Assembly: GCA_028015205.1 (NCBI GenBank)
Contig: CM051517.1
Coordinates: 60,325,455-60,389,454, forward strand
Source: Mytilisepta virgata
Taxonomy: Eukaryota; Mollusca; Bivalvia; Mytilida; Mytilidae
Length of the DNA: 64,000 nucleotides
Reading direction: 5' to 3'
The number at the start of each line of letters is the position of its first letter. Within the stretch, counting starts at the first letter, position 1. Positions 24,730-36,439 of the stretch are shown here, one piece after another. The position numbers and the translations under genes were made by a program. Under the pieces are notes generated by a model. That model worked only from the letters and a program-made list of their open reading frames with translations, did not search any database and had not been told where the DNA came from.

Positions 24730-24980
24730 TCAAAAGTTACAAAATATAAGCAAATTTTCCAAATGACGTTATCTACTTTAATATATACAACTTAATTACT
24801 TTTAAATAACTACACGTGTCTACTTTAATATACATAATACAATTGAATAACTATCAAGAAACATACTAAATATACATGTAACTATGTCTTTTAGATGGCC
24901 ACTCTGGCCTTGTTTCTAAATTACAGAAAGTTTAACGCACTAGTTGTCACTTGCAGAACATGGATAAACGTTCACCTGGT
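24730..24980. other. Intergenic sequence, no recognised gene
   Basis: AT-rich spacer with no recognised feature. Confidence 0.4.
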
Positions 24981-24995
24981 GACTTCCTTGCATGG

Positions 24996-25733
24996 TTACT
25001 TGACCTTAATGACAACAAATGTGCTCTTAGGCGGCAGGAAATCAAGGTCAACTGAAATGTCGATCTCTATACCATCGATCTCCAGCGCGACTTCCAGGAG
25101 GCTGAATATATCAGCAGCCATTAATTGCAGTTCTAGTATGGAGCTAGCCGAGACCATAAGAAGTCGATCTTTGTAACACAGGATCGCCAGTTGGGAATGC
25201 TGGGTCTTGCGTACCGACTTTTCCCTTTTAACCGAGCTTTCAGTCATCCCATCGTTTCGGGAAATGCGGATTGTCTCCTCCGATTCCATTTCCGCTAGAG
25301 GTTCTTTCTGTCCCGTTTGTTCTTTGGGAGGTTTAGGACAGTAACGTTCAGCAAAGTTTTGCGATTTGACATTTTCAGAACATGACCTCTCTTTGCTGTC
25401 TAAAATGAAAGGTATCACTTTCTTTCCAATGGTCATTTGGTTCTTCGCCATGTCCAATACAGCACTGTTATACTGCAGGAAATCATATCCTAATAACATT
25501 TCACCATTTAGTCTAGAATTAAGTGGTGCAATGTGAAAGTAGAAAGTAAATGTCAAGTCTTTTGTTCGAAATTTTACGGGGCCTGTGACTTCGCAAGCCA
25601 TTTCCATGCCACGGCCTGCTCCGAACGCAATTGTTTTTCTGACAATGCAAGGTTTTTCTTTCAGCTGAACAAAAATATTATCACTTAAGATCACTAGTGA
25701 AAACGTCTGTATTTTTTCCTCCACTATGCACAC
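24996..25733 (-). pseudogene. Retroelement Gag-Pol fragment: 3' part of a retropepsin-like aspartic protease
   Basis: The minus-strand frame carries the second half of a Ty3/gypsy-type protease: LSDNIFVQLKEKP, then TIAFGAG, then the flap-distal GEMLLGYDFLQYNSAVLD, which matches the family's LGxDFL...AVxD signature. The catalytic D-S/T-G-A triad that should sit just before LSDNIF is absent; the frame opens only about 15 residues further upstream and shows DSSVCIVEEK there. The first codon at 25733 is GTG, not ATG. Downstream is a hydrophilic, Glu/Lys-rich linker and then VDLDFLPPKSTFVVIKVK before a stop. No reverse transcriptase follows. I read this as a truncated remnant of a retroelement unrelated to the intact one at 38 kb. 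A domesticated protease exon is less likely but possible. Confidence 0.6.
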
Positions 25734-25780
25734 ACTACTATCTCTTTGAATATGAAGATCAGGATCAGAATCCGTGAGTA

Positions 25781-26990
25781 TTCAGGGTGTTGCTAAACGG
25801 CGGAAACGGAATACGGAACGGAAACAGAAAGAAATATTAATATTTACGGAATTGTTATATACATATGGTATACACCAATATCGTACGCTTCCCGCCAGTT
25901 TACAGGTCCAAAGTCTTTTCTGGCCAATAGAAACACCGAACAAACAGATGCCTAGTCCTATAATATATGAACTCGGGGGCATTATTTTCTATTTCTATTT
26001 TCTTTTTACTGATTTTGCTATTTTTCTTTTTTTTTTTTTTTTATTATCAATGTGCCACCCGAGGTCATATCGTTTATGCCCAAAAACGCGTAGCATTTAA
26101 AAAAAAAATAATTCTGCTTTGACCATCCACGTAAATGTTTTAAATGCGTTAAGAAGTGATTACTTACCTGAATTATGGTGATTATATTGATTGTTTCTCC
26201 TTAAATGATCCAAAAGAAAGGAAAGTTTATCCAGGTCATTGATGTTGACACCGGGAAAATTCAAAAACTTTGGTCAATTAAAAAATCGAAATTGAGAACA
26301 AAACGAAATTTTTCCAAATTATATTCCTCCGTTATTGGAGCACCAGTGTCACAGTATACTAAAGTTAAGTAATAAGTAATGATGGATTTAAAAAAAAATC
26401 TGTAATTTTTAAATACATTACTTGTACAAAATAAATGTGTCGAAAAAGTTCGTTTTGTACGATTCTGACGTCACGATCAGATTTATACACTCAGCAAAAT
26501 TTAAAATATGGCGGAACACAACAAACGATCAGTTCGGTATGAACATGCATATATTTATTAAGGAATTTAGTCTTTCCCAACAATGTAAGTACATTTTTTC
26601 ATTCACTTTTTTTGTCTTTTATTGGTACATGTCCATTATTGTAGTGTACCGTGTATGCTATTTTAGATTTTCACAATATTCTTTCCGCCGTCAAACCAGG
26701 GCGGAAAGTGCTAAAGGAAAATGACCATATTCGATATGACTTCGCATTTAATTACACCTTATGTAAGAATCCTGGGTTTTGATTGGTTGATAGCCAGTGT
26801 ATTTTTCACCAATTTACTTTTATCAAATGAATATCGTTCATTTTTAAACAGCGCCGGGGTATATGCAAAAAGGATATGCCTTTTTTACCTTCTCTGCCGT
26901 GGTATTTGCCAAAAAATACTCTATCCGACTGGACGCTTGTAATGTCACGATCATCAATGCGTTTTGTACGTTAACATTCGGTGTAATTAA
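25781..26990. other. Intergenic sequence with a small hairpin
   Basis: A 9-bp perfect hairpin, CTTTCCGCC/GGCGGAAAG, sits at 26681-26708. A T-run lies around 26027-26041. The purine-rich GGCGGAAACGGAATACGG at 25799 may be the edge of a lost retroelement. No coding exon is supported. Confidence 0.4.
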
Positions 26991-26991
26991 A

Positions 26992-27139
26992 CAGATATAG
27001 CATGTTCTTGAGGGGTATTTGCGAAAAATACCAGTCTTGAGAATGAATTTCCCTCGCCTTACGGCTTGCGAAATTTAACATTCTCTCGACTGGTATTTTT
27101 CGCAAATACCCCTCCTTAACATGATATATCTGTTCAAAA
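26992..27139. repeat. Long inverted repeat (~148 bp foldback)
   Basis: AACAGATATAGCATG, GAGGGGTATTTGCGAAAAAT and ACCAGTC on the left are mirrored by GACTGGTATTTTTCGCAAAT, ACCCCTC and CATGATATATCTGTT on the right. The pairing runs about 60 bp on each side with a short central segment. It is probably a MITE reduced to its arms, or a cruciform-capable site. Confidence 0.85.
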
Positions 27140-27732
27140 AAAAAATAAAAAATGAAAATATCAGCATGAAAACGTTAAATAGTGAATATATAATGCGAAG
27201 GCATATATTATATGACTAACAGATGCCTAGTTTGAAATAAAATCTTTTTCGATATAAAAAAATAATAAAAAAAGAAGAAGAATAACGATTTTTCAGTTAT
27301 CTTGACAAAACACTGCTTTAACATCTAATACAAATCAGATTGGCTTCTGAATTTGTGGAAAGAAAAGTATCTGCGGAGGTATGCTTAAATGTGTAAATTT
27401 AAATCGAACTACAAAGAAAACAGAAGGAGGGCATGAAAACGTATTATTCCGTTTTCTTTAGAATTCCCTCTTTTCGATTGCTGGTTTGGAGAAGTGTAAA
27501 AGGATCTTACAATATAGCTGTAATGAGGAAAAATTCGGGAAATAATTTTTTTTTAATTTATTTTCAATTTCATTAACGCCCATCTGCTTAAATATGGGTT
27601 TGGCGAAGAATAATAAAATTTAAGAATTTACCCGTTCCTGATTTATTAAGACGCCTTTTGATATAGGAGACAACATATACCAAAACACATAAATTTCGGA
27701 AGCATCCCAGAGGCAACAAATTACTGTTATGA
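27140..27732. other. Intergenic sequence, no recognised gene
   Basis: Nothing recognised. Confidence 0.4.
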
Positions 27733-27739
27733 CCCTGAT

Positions 27740-27873
27740 CCAATCTAATTAAAATTAATTTTCCATACTTGCTCCTTATTTTAGTTCGGTTGTTAATATG
27801 TCCCAAGCGTGACATATAAACAACCAAACGAAAATAAGGAGCAAGTGCGGAGAACAAATTTTAATTAGATTGG
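27740..27873. mobile_element. 134-bp foldback MITE with target-site duplication
   Basis: The ends are a perfect 17-bp inverted pair, CCAATCTAATTAAAATT and AATTTTAATTAGATTGG. Pairing continues inward (ACTTGCTCCTTATTTT / AAAATAAGGAGCAAGT) almost to the centre. CCCTGAT is duplicated at 27733-27739 and 27874-27880 (7 bp, or 8 bp if the following C is counted). It has no coding capacity. An 8-bp duplication would fit hAT-type mobilisation, but this is inference. Confidence 0.88.
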
Positions 27874-27880
27874 CCCTGAT

Positions 27881-29002
27881 CTGACGTGACTGTTATGTGA
27901 TTCGGGGTGATATAAATGAAATTAACAATTGTTCAAATAAAACATGTATTTTTTTTTTTTTTCACCAAAAGCTAGCAACATTGAGAGTCTAGATGTAAGC
28001 ATTTACCTGAATTTATCCATCCTTTAAAAGATGCATGGAATGCGGTTAGATACAAAAATGTTATTTTCGTCATTTTCACCGTAAATCAGTAACAAAATGG
28101 GAATTTGTTTTGAAAATTATGTCTCTTTTCTTATCATTGAATACAGGTATCTTATGATAGGTTAAGGCTAAGCATGCTAAGCGCTACGAGCTTGACTGCC
28201 TGATGTGTTGCTGAGACAAATCTCAGGGCACAACCCCCTCCCAAAAATAACATTTTTTTTCACACCAATTCGTATTTGGTAATTAAAGTAATTGAGGCCT
28301 CACAAAAATAATAAACATTAAAACAACAGCAGAAAAGGGATTTGTTCAATCAACATTTTCGATGTTCTCAGATTTTTACTTTACGATGAGATAGAAATTT
28401 TGCGGAAAAATGCATGTTGTTTTAAAAGACTATTTTATTTATTATTAAGAGGTTCGTTGTAGTTTTTTAAAAAATATAAAATTTATCTTGAGTAAATTTT
28501 ATATAGAAATGCATACTGTGGTATAATAAATATATATGATTTTGTACATTTACGCTCTTTATAACCTAAAACTTTGGAAAACTGAACAACCATCAAAACA
28601 ATTGTGGTTATAAATACATTTGTCAAATATGCTTCAACAGGGTAGAAGAAATCCAGGCAAGGTAAATTAACTGAAGACTTCTCAACATTTATCTAAAATT
28701 AACATATCCCCGTCAGTGTACATGCACATGTAGACTCGATTGCTCCATTTCATCTCATTCATTTATTTGAAGAACCTTTCGGGTTCAGAGCCATCTGACG
28801 GGAAAATTTAATTTAATTAAGCATCCCAGACGCAATTTAGAGACTTACTGCTTTTGCTCGGTTCTTATTATATTTTTTTCCGCTTATTTCTCGCAGCTGA
28901 ACTTGTCCAGAGTGGATCTCGGAAACAGTTAGTCAAGTTCATTGTACTTTATGGTATTGCAGGACTATCCTAAGCGTTTAAGTTTTGCAACATGTGGGAG
29001 CG

Positions 29003-29006
<4 letters not shown>
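27881..29006. other. Intergenic sequence, no recognised gene
   Basis: No domain or bounded repeat recognised. Confidence 0.4.
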
Positions 29007-29070
<64 letters not shown>

Positions 29071-29087
29071 TTTTTTTGGGGGGGGGG
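29007..29087. repeat. (TA)n, T25 and G10 compound simple repeat
   Basis: A (TA)n tract (29007-29053) runs directly into about 25 T and then 10 G. Such a junction is a likely assembly or polymerase slippage hotspot. Confidence 0.95.
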
Positions 29088-29099
29088 TCAAAAGAGGCT

Positions 29100-29392
29100 C
29101 CGGTTTACTATAGAAGTCTATGGGAAAATTGGAAAAAAAAACAATTTCAAATGGTCACAACTTGAAAACTAATGTAAATAATGATAAGGAGCATTCAGTA
29201 ACTATTGTAAGACTACAATAAGATAATTTGATTTTTTTTTCGGGGAGTTACTATAGAAGTCTGGGAAATTAAAAAAAAACAATTTCAAATGGTCACAACT
29301 TGAAAACTAAATAATGAAATAATGATAAGGGGTTTTCAGTAACTTTTATAAGACTACAATGGAATGATTTGGGTTTTTTTTCGGGGGGTATA
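29100..29392. repeat. Two-copy ~142-bp tandem repeat
   Basis: TACTATAGAAGTCT recurs at 29107 and 29249. The following AATTTCAAATGGTCACAACT and the TTTTTTCGGGG unit ends also repeat. The unit length is in the core-repeat range seen elsewhere in the window. Confidence 0.85.
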
Positions 29393-29810
29393 TGGTAGGT
29401 GCGAGTAATTCCGACTTGATATGTTCCATTTTCAGCATTATTGAGTGTTACTTATTCTATTATCCTTCATTATATCTTCTTTTTCAGAATATTTATATCG
29501 GGTGCATGCCCCGTAAACCTGGCGGGCTAGCCGGGATCATAGGGGAACTGCGGCCCATATTTCTTCTGACCGGTGTTCTAAAAAACATTTAAAGGCATTG
29601 AAAGCATTATACAGGCCCTGGGGGAAACAATAAAGCTTCATTTTTAGACTTAACAGTATTTGTGTGGTTTGCCATGTTACAGGCCCTAGGGATACAAAAA
29701 AAAACTTTATTTTTCACCTTTTAACAATATTTTTTCCAGTTTTCCATTCATTACTATGTTCTATTAACCTTCATTATACAGTTGCGACCAGTCATAACTT
29801 CTTGTCCAAG
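29393..29810. other. Intergenic sequence, no recognised gene
   Basis: Short paralogous pieces (ACAGGCCCTnGGG at about 29612 and 29680) hint at a decayed tandem unit. No gene is seen. Confidence 0.35.
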
Positions 29811-29824
29811 TGACTTGCAGAGTC

Positions 29825-30275
29825 AAAAACAATTCTGGTCAGGAAGTAGAACAGCTCTGGTCAAGAATTAGAGCGGTTCTGGTCCATGAGTGCTTTTTAA
29901 AACAGCTCTGCTCAAGAATCAGAGCAGTCCTGGTCCACGACTGCTTTTTAGAACAGCTCAGGTTTCTTATTTATAGTGTTATAAAAAGACTTTACTGAAA
30001 CTTAAAGTTGGGATTTATTATTTATTTTAAATCCTGGCTGTTACTAGAACTGTTCTAGACCATGAAAGTTTAGATTTGTTCTTGACCGTCACAGCTTAGA
30101 TCTGTTCTTGACCATGACAGTTTAGAGCTGTTCCTGACCATGACAGCTAAAAGCAGTCAGAATCGGTCAGGATTCTGTTCTAGAGCAGTCAGGGTTCTAT
30201 TCTAGAGCAGTTCTAAAACGGTCAGCAGAACTGCTCTAAGTTAACTTAGAGCAGTCAGTAGAACTGCCCTAAGTG
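29825..30275. repeat. Complex short-unit minisatellite with inverted halves
   Basis: Many copies of GAGCAGTTCTGGTC-like words lie on the left (29835-29960), and the complementary sense GTTCTTGACCATGACAG repeats on the right (30045-30160). Palindromic GAACTGCTCTAAGTTAACTT-type sequence follows (30228-30260). The short units are irregular, around 25-40 bp. The frame at 29810-29998 translates the repeat. Confidence 0.75.
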
Positions 30276-32805
30276 AACTTGTTAAGAGGGTTTGTCTGCA
30301 CCTAACTGTATCTTCTGGTTTAGCATAATTAAGGCGAATGCCCCCCCCCCTCCCAGACCCGGCTTGAAAACTAAAGGAGTGCAAGTCTTTAGAACTTCAG
30401 ACTAATGCAGTTAGGTTATTAGAATTCAGAAAGAGGGTTTGGAGCATTTTTAGGGGGAGGGGAATTCAACTGATGTTCGTTTGGGAGACCACAGCATCCT
30501 GTTACAATCATTACCTGTTCAGTTTGAATTACATTCATGCTGTTTAGGTTGTAGGAAATGACAAAAAAGGCCCAAAATGTTAGATTTTACATTATTGGGA
30601 TAGTCTTTTCTGGTCTGTATATTTATCAATTCAACATATCATACTGTAGGTATTTAATGTCTACAATTAAATATATGATGTTTCAGATTCATTACTAGGT
30701 ACCAGTGATAGATTACGAGTAAATTTGTACATATGGAAGAAAAGAATAGACTAATTGCTGCTACATTATACAAACCTACCCAACTCTCAACAGTTACACT
30801 GGCAGTCAGAATTCCAAGAATTCAGAAGCACATGAAGGATATATATTTTTCGAGAAATCTTGAAAAAAAAATCACTTCAATAATCTTTTTTCCAAACTAA
30901 TGGCATGAAAACATTGAAATATATGTTCGTTCCCAACTATGTTGAGGTGTGCATATTATGTAAGATATACATAAACTCTTTTTTGCATAAATAAATTAAA
31001 ACTGTGAAAAATAATCAATGACTTGGTTAAATTAATACTTGATTTCCGACTTTGTCCGGAATAACCGCATACGAGGCAGAAATTATTATTCTGACCACGT
31101 GACTTTAGTGTTTTGTTAGGCATGAGAATTGCGCTTTGAACGTTACGAGAGTGAAGGGAAATTTGAAGGGTAATGCAATTCGGGCGAGTTTTAGCTTTCT
31201 GTATTCATGGCATGATATACCCTTCTGTGATAGAAATTTTCGCAACTCTGGTACAGTTTTTATAACAAAATTTACCGGGGCTGCTATATTGTTATTGTTT
31301 CTATACCTAACAAAACGTCACATGATACGTCCTTCTTACCTCCGTCACAAGGAGCGACCGATCTCGAAAAAGTCCTATTGGATTTACACTGTTTTTCGAA
31401 CAATTTAGACACAGTATTTTTGACAGCGTATGTGAAAAGGTATAACGAAATAGCTGGTCAAATTTGAGACTGTAAATTGTATGAAAAAATTGTTTTCAGT
31501 GAGTTAAATTCATTAACTTTCATTAACATGTATTTAAGTAGAAATTCTGCTAATGTAATATACCTCCATCTGTTTATAGAAAACTAACGTTACAGGAACT
31601 AACAAGATTCATTGCATTGCTGGGTGTTCCTTGGGAATAAATAACTGTATGAAAATTTCCATAATGTAAGTCTTTATAATCGACTGTAATTATAATGTTA
31701 ACCCCCTAAGCCGTTCACTTAAATTACTTAAATTATATGGCGTTACATATTTAAAAGTACAAGGCAGATGCACATATTTAAAAGTACAAGGCTTATGCAG
31801 TTGTAATTAAATGTAGCTATAAACTTGCTGGGAAGTGATGCAATTGGTTTAGATTTTTAAAGAAAATTGACAAAATTGATATGCCCGGTATGATGTCCTT
31901 TGTTACCATAGGTACATGTGTATGTTCAATTTACAATTTTTCAGTATTTGATAAATGGTATTATTCAATGATAATAGTGAAGTGAAGTTTAATCTATTGA
32001 ACAATAAATATAGATTATACAATTATCATTTTTAAACTGCGAGGCTTGTCCGAAAATTTAATTATTGAGAGTGAATAAATTTCATAATTAACTCGTCGAG
32101 AGTTTTAGGATCGTTTTCTCTAATGACAATGTAAAGCTCCGAGAGGACTTCCGAACACTTTTTGGCTAGAAATTTCACGAATATTTAGCCAAGGCGTGAT
32201 ATCAGAATTTATCAAAGGGGATAAAGTAATGTTTAGATGTGCACAGAATTAGAGAAATGAATTTAAGAACCATATTACTTCCTTTCCCTTCTTCTGAAAA
32301 TTGTTGGACAGTTCCAGTAATGATAATTACTATGTGAAATCTGATTTTTAGCATGTGTGACGTAATACACAATGTTCGTATGCTCAGGATTTGCTTAAAT
32401 TGCAACTGTTATAATTACTCGATACTTAAGTGCATGTTTTAAAACACCTTTTCAGAAAACGGGCTACTGCAAACGCTCAGCGCCATTCAAAGTGGGGTTT
32501 ACGAGAATTGTTATGCTGGTGCATTGGAGGAGCCGTTTATGTGAAATTATAAAAATTAAAATGCGTATCATGCATATATAATATCTATATGTTGCTTCAA
32601 ACGAGCTGCTTGTGTAGTTGCTCTTTAATAGTTCTAAGTAAACGATGTGAGGCATTTAATGTGTCTTATATTTAGAGGAAAGCTGATATCTCACCTGAGA
32701 TAAAAATATTCCAACCAGTTTTCCGTCTTGGGGGCAAGGGAAGGCAAATGTCTCATTTCTGATGTAAAACATAATTAAGGGAACGAAGGCACAATTTAAC
32801 TGATA
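30276..32805. other. Intergenic sequence, no recognised gene
   Basis: A scrap near 30775-30815 (ACCCAACTCT.. then CTGGCAGTCAGAAT) resembles reversed family A. A 90-codon frame at 31136-31408 has no domain that I recognise and begins with ATG in its reported form only after a non-descript upstream region. I see no splice signals that make it an exon. Confidence 0.4.
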
Positions 32806-32807
32806 CA

Positions 32808-33110
32808 TCCAGGACGAGAACCAGTAAGTTGAACAATTTATCAAGCACAATTTAAATATGGTCGGCACGGGACACAAAGGAGAACCGATTTTGACTGCCA
32901 CTGTGAAAAGGTGGATAGTTTGATAGGGTTTGATAATTTAGCCTTCTGTAGCGGCCATTAGCCTACTCTATTTTCGAAGAATACAAGAGGGTTCTTTAGC
33001 GTGCAAAGGGCGTGGCATTCTCCAAACACGATACCCACTATGGTCCGAGGCCAGGCCTTCTGTATTCCTGGGTTGAGCTACATGTATTTTGATCCATCAC
33101 AGGGGCATGG
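32808..33110 (+). mobile_element. SINE-like interspersed repeat (family A)
   Basis: It has CCAGGACGAGAACCAGTAAG, ATTTATCAAGCAC, ACCGATTTTGACTGCCACTG, GTGGCATTCTCCAAACACG and ACCCACTATGGTCCG in the same order as the copies at 17.3 and 21.2 kb. Confidence 0.65.
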
Positions 33111-34204
33111 TGCTCACATTGAATAAGTGAACGCGAAAAGCTTTTGCATAAATCGGGAAGTGAGCATGAATCATATATATTCTGGTAAGGTAATACTACC
33201 AATTTTTCATGAAGTTTAAAATTTGGATATTAAGAGGATAACCATTGTTTAAATTTTAATTATGACCTGATGCAACCATTTAATATGAATTGTTTTTATT
33301 GATATAGTACACGACGTATATACATATAATTTAGTTTTAAGTAGTAATATGGGAAAGGGGCCACTAAACAATTTACAAATTTTGTTATTTTTTTTAACCC
33401 TCTGCTTTAAACACTGCAAATTTGTTCATACTAAATAAATTGCTGTTTGACAATGTTCTTTTACGTGATAGTCTGTGACATTCACGTGTGTTTAAAGTTT
33501 ATGACCACTTCTGGTGTTAATAGAATCAGGAAAATCCAATTTAAGTCTAAAATAAAATAAATTCAAATTATTGAATTACATTGTAATTTAACAAACAGAA
33601 AGCGAAAAGATTACAGTGTGTGTCGAAAAACAATATATTAATTATAATCGAATCATGGCTGTCATTTGAATATATATTGAATCTTCAGAAAATTAAATCA
33701 ACCAGGGCTTATCTAATTCCACATAACGGATGTTACAAATATTTCATCAAAATTAACAAACACGTGTATAATGAAATTATTAAATGAGTTTTGTGTTTTA
33801 AAATTACATTTAAAATAGTTTCTATTTTCATTTTTGTTTTTATTAGTTTAATTTCGAGTAGTAGTTGGTCATTTCATTCCTTGGTGAGAGATTAATACAA
33901 TCAATGACATTGACAGCCAACTCGCAGGAAGTACAAAAGTGTATGATAACAGGACTACTAGTTTACTGTAAGAAAAATTACTTTAGCAAAATAACCGTTT
34001 GCTACGTACAGAATTATTGAAAGAGCTTATATTTATACTACTCATTTTGTTACGTTTAAATTAAACAGAAATAAAACCTTGTTTGGTTAATTTGTACGTA
34101 AAATACGGTGTTATAAGGGATTTTAAAAAAAATTTACATGTAATTGTTACAGAGGACAAAACATCAGACATGGTTTTGGATCAGAATTGTATGGTACTCA
34201 TAAC
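33111..34204. other. Intergenic sequence, no recognised gene
   Basis: Nothing recognised. Confidence 0.4.
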
Positions 34205-34214
34205 ACATAATAAA

Positions 34215-34536
34215 TGGATGGATGGATGAATTATTGTTTAACGTCCAGTGGCAACCAGGTGCATATCAGGACGAGAACATGTTGATATGATAATGAATAT
34301 GACACAGTAAGTCTAATTTTTAATGTGCTAGCTCACGAGGTAACTGTTCGCAGGAAGACATATCACCTCACTCTGACATATTATACTGACTCCGAGCCGA
34401 CCAGTCTTTGCTGTTACTACTTGGCGGAGAAGCAGCAAATATCAATTTTAATGTCTGGTTTGACCTGGCCGGGATCGATCCCGCGACCTTCCGCACTCGG
34501 GACGAGCACGCTACCACGTGACCACCGAGGTGGTCT
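34215..34536 (-). mobile_element. tRNA-derived SINE, full-length copy 1
   Basis: On the minus strand the element begins with a tRNA-like head: an A-box-like GTGGTAGCGTGCTCG and a B-box-like GGGATCGATCCCGGC. The body ends in GGACGTTAAACAATAATTC followed by a short ATCC repeat tail. A perfect 10-bp target duplication, ACATAATAAA, lies at 34205-34214 and 34537-34546. It is closely related to the copy at 63453-63810. This is pol III-type, LINE-mobilised non-autonomous DNA; the family name is not assigned. Confidence 0.88.
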
Positions 34537-34546
34537 ACATAATAAA

Positions 34547-34851
34547 AGTCTTGAATTTAATGAAACATCCCATTATAACAACACTTGCGGAGATATTCTT
34601 TTACTGTTCTACGGCCTGGCACTAGCATACATGTGAGTATTTTGGGCGGAAGAAATACTGGCGTTATTATTTATCTTATTAATTTCACAAAAATAAAATT
34701 TCCAGTTTTACAAACCTGGCTATCAACTACAATTCGTTTAAAGTAATCTTTTCTTGAATTGTTGTACATGTACCACAAACTTCCTTTTTTTCCGTAATAG
34801 TGTAAAAGAACGTTATGATTTCATTGTGCATACTTGTTGCTAAGGCAAAAT
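34547..34851. other. Intergenic sequence, no recognised gene
   Basis: Nothing recognised. Confidence 0.4.
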
Positions 34852-35074
34852 AAAATATATATGTGTGTTTAAGGTTACCCTACCTACCCTATTTTTGTGC
34901 TACGCTAACCCATTTTATTTCCATTTTAGGACAAAAATGTCGCTAATATAATTATTTCCCTACTAAAACATCCGCTGACAATTTTTTCTCCCAAAGGGGT
35001 CTGTGTAAAATACTTTTGCCTACCTACCTACCCTATATTTTGTCTCATTGTAACCTTAAACAGACATATATTTT
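34852..35074. mobile_element. ~223-bp TIR element (MITE)
   Basis: The ends are inverted: ATATGTGTGTTTAAGGTTA on the left and TAACCTTAAACAGACATAT on the right, extended by AAAATAT/ATATTTT. The interior carries CCTACCTACCCTA near both ends (in the same sense). It has no coding capacity. Confidence 0.75.
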
Positions 35075-35079
35075 GTTTT

Positions 35080-35450
35080 GGCCCCAGGCCATACCAAATT
35101 GATCTTAAGATCTTTGCATTTTTTTGTGGCAACAATAGGTGTGGGCGAGCGAAATTTCAAAATTTTATTTTTTTTCTCTTCAGGACTAAGTTTAAATCAA
35201 ATTATTTTTTTAACTAAAATATTGCAAAAAATGGAAATATTCCTATTTTTTAACAAATTTTAGGAGCGAATGAACACTTTTAATTTTAAATTTCTTGAAA
35301 AAATGAAGAATTTGCAGCGAATTTTCAGCATTTTTGCAATATAAAGCGGTAAAAAATGTTGTTCTTAAAATTTACAATTTAAAAAAAGTCCGAAAATCGG
35401 AGCGGCAAAATACAAAGGACTCAAAATCAATTAGGTTTGGCCTAATGTTA
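35080..35450. mobile_element. Possible TIR element immediately after the preceding MITE
   Basis: AGGCCATACCAAATTGAT near the left edge is an imperfect inverted match to ATCAATTAGGTTTGGCCT near the right edge. The interior is AT-rich with GAGCG-containing pieces. Boundaries are approximate. Confidence 0.5.
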
Positions 35451-36200
35451 CGCACTTTTGCGAAACATCTTGAAATATAATGTGGAATTATATTCCGGAA
35501 TAAAAGATAATGAAACATTACCGTTGCTGTAGACAATAATTGGTTCTACAAAATTACTTTATCTCGGTTATCAAGTTTGTTGTCGTTAAAAAACATAATA
35601 TACAAACAATTCGCAATTCATTGGAAAAGTATGTAGGTGGTCTATTACTTATAGCCTAGCTGTTGCTACATGTAGTTACACAATAAAGTATTCGCAATAA
35701 TTCCAGATTCGTCCATTTTTTGACACCTAATCTATTGCATGCACTGATAAGTCGTAAATGGACATCTAGCGCATCAAAACTGGTATCATTAATTGTAAAT
35801 TTGTTCTCGCCCTGGAGAAATATAAAAAAAAATCACCTTTACTGAAACAAGTGTTTATAAGTCTATTACAATGTATTTATTGAACTCTTAATCATACAGT
35901 CAATTTTTAGCATCTTTGACTTCTGAAAATATACATTATAAATATTTAGACCGATTTAGTTTTATCTGTTTACACAAAAACATATTCGGATTATATTTTA
36001 ATTTGTGTACTGTTGTGGTGTATCACCAGAAATTAAGATGAGCAGCATTACGTAAAGAACATGAATTATGTCGATTATTGCTACCACAAAGTGTATGTCT
36101 GTCTTGTCCGCGGGGCATCATTCTAGGTTTCTAATCAATTATTTTCAAATTAATGTATCTTTGAATTTATGAAAATTAAAGAGCATCTGCCCCACAGAAC
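35451..36200. other. Intergenic sequence, no recognised gene
   Basis: Nothing recognised. Confidence 0.4.
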
Positions 36201-36204
36201 TATT

Positions 36205-36425
36205 TTCCTTAGATCATGTAGATGGAATTTGACTTGTAGCTGTTGTTTAGAGACGTCCTTTTAAGTGGTCCTTTCTCAGCCTAACTCTCCCATTGATGAA
36301 TCAGCGGTTATTTTCTTTAGATCATGTAGATGGAATTTGACTTGTACCTGTGTTTAAATGGGTCCTTCTAAGTGGTCTTTTCTCAGCCTAACTCTCCCAT
36401 TGATGAAGCAGCGGTTGAAGTTTTC
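36205..36425. repeat. Two-copy ~108-bp tandem repeat
   Basis: TAGATCATGTAGATGGAATT recurs at 36210 and 36318, with TCAGCCTAACTCTCCCATTG in both units. Related single units recur near 37304 and 37765. Confidence 0.85.
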
Positions 36426-36439
36426 TGTCCGTAAATTCG

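Noticed and set aside
28942..29172. 76-codon ORF with Tyr-Ile, Phe and Gly runs
   Set aside because: It is a direct translation of the TA, T and G simple-repeat tracts.
31136..31408. 90-codon ORF as a possible small gene
   Set aside because: No domain, no recognisable splice sites, and no second copy or compositional signal supports coding.
34440..34536. tRNA gene on the minus strand
   Set aside because: Only the promoter boxes are tRNA-like. It is the head of a SINE with a body and target duplication.
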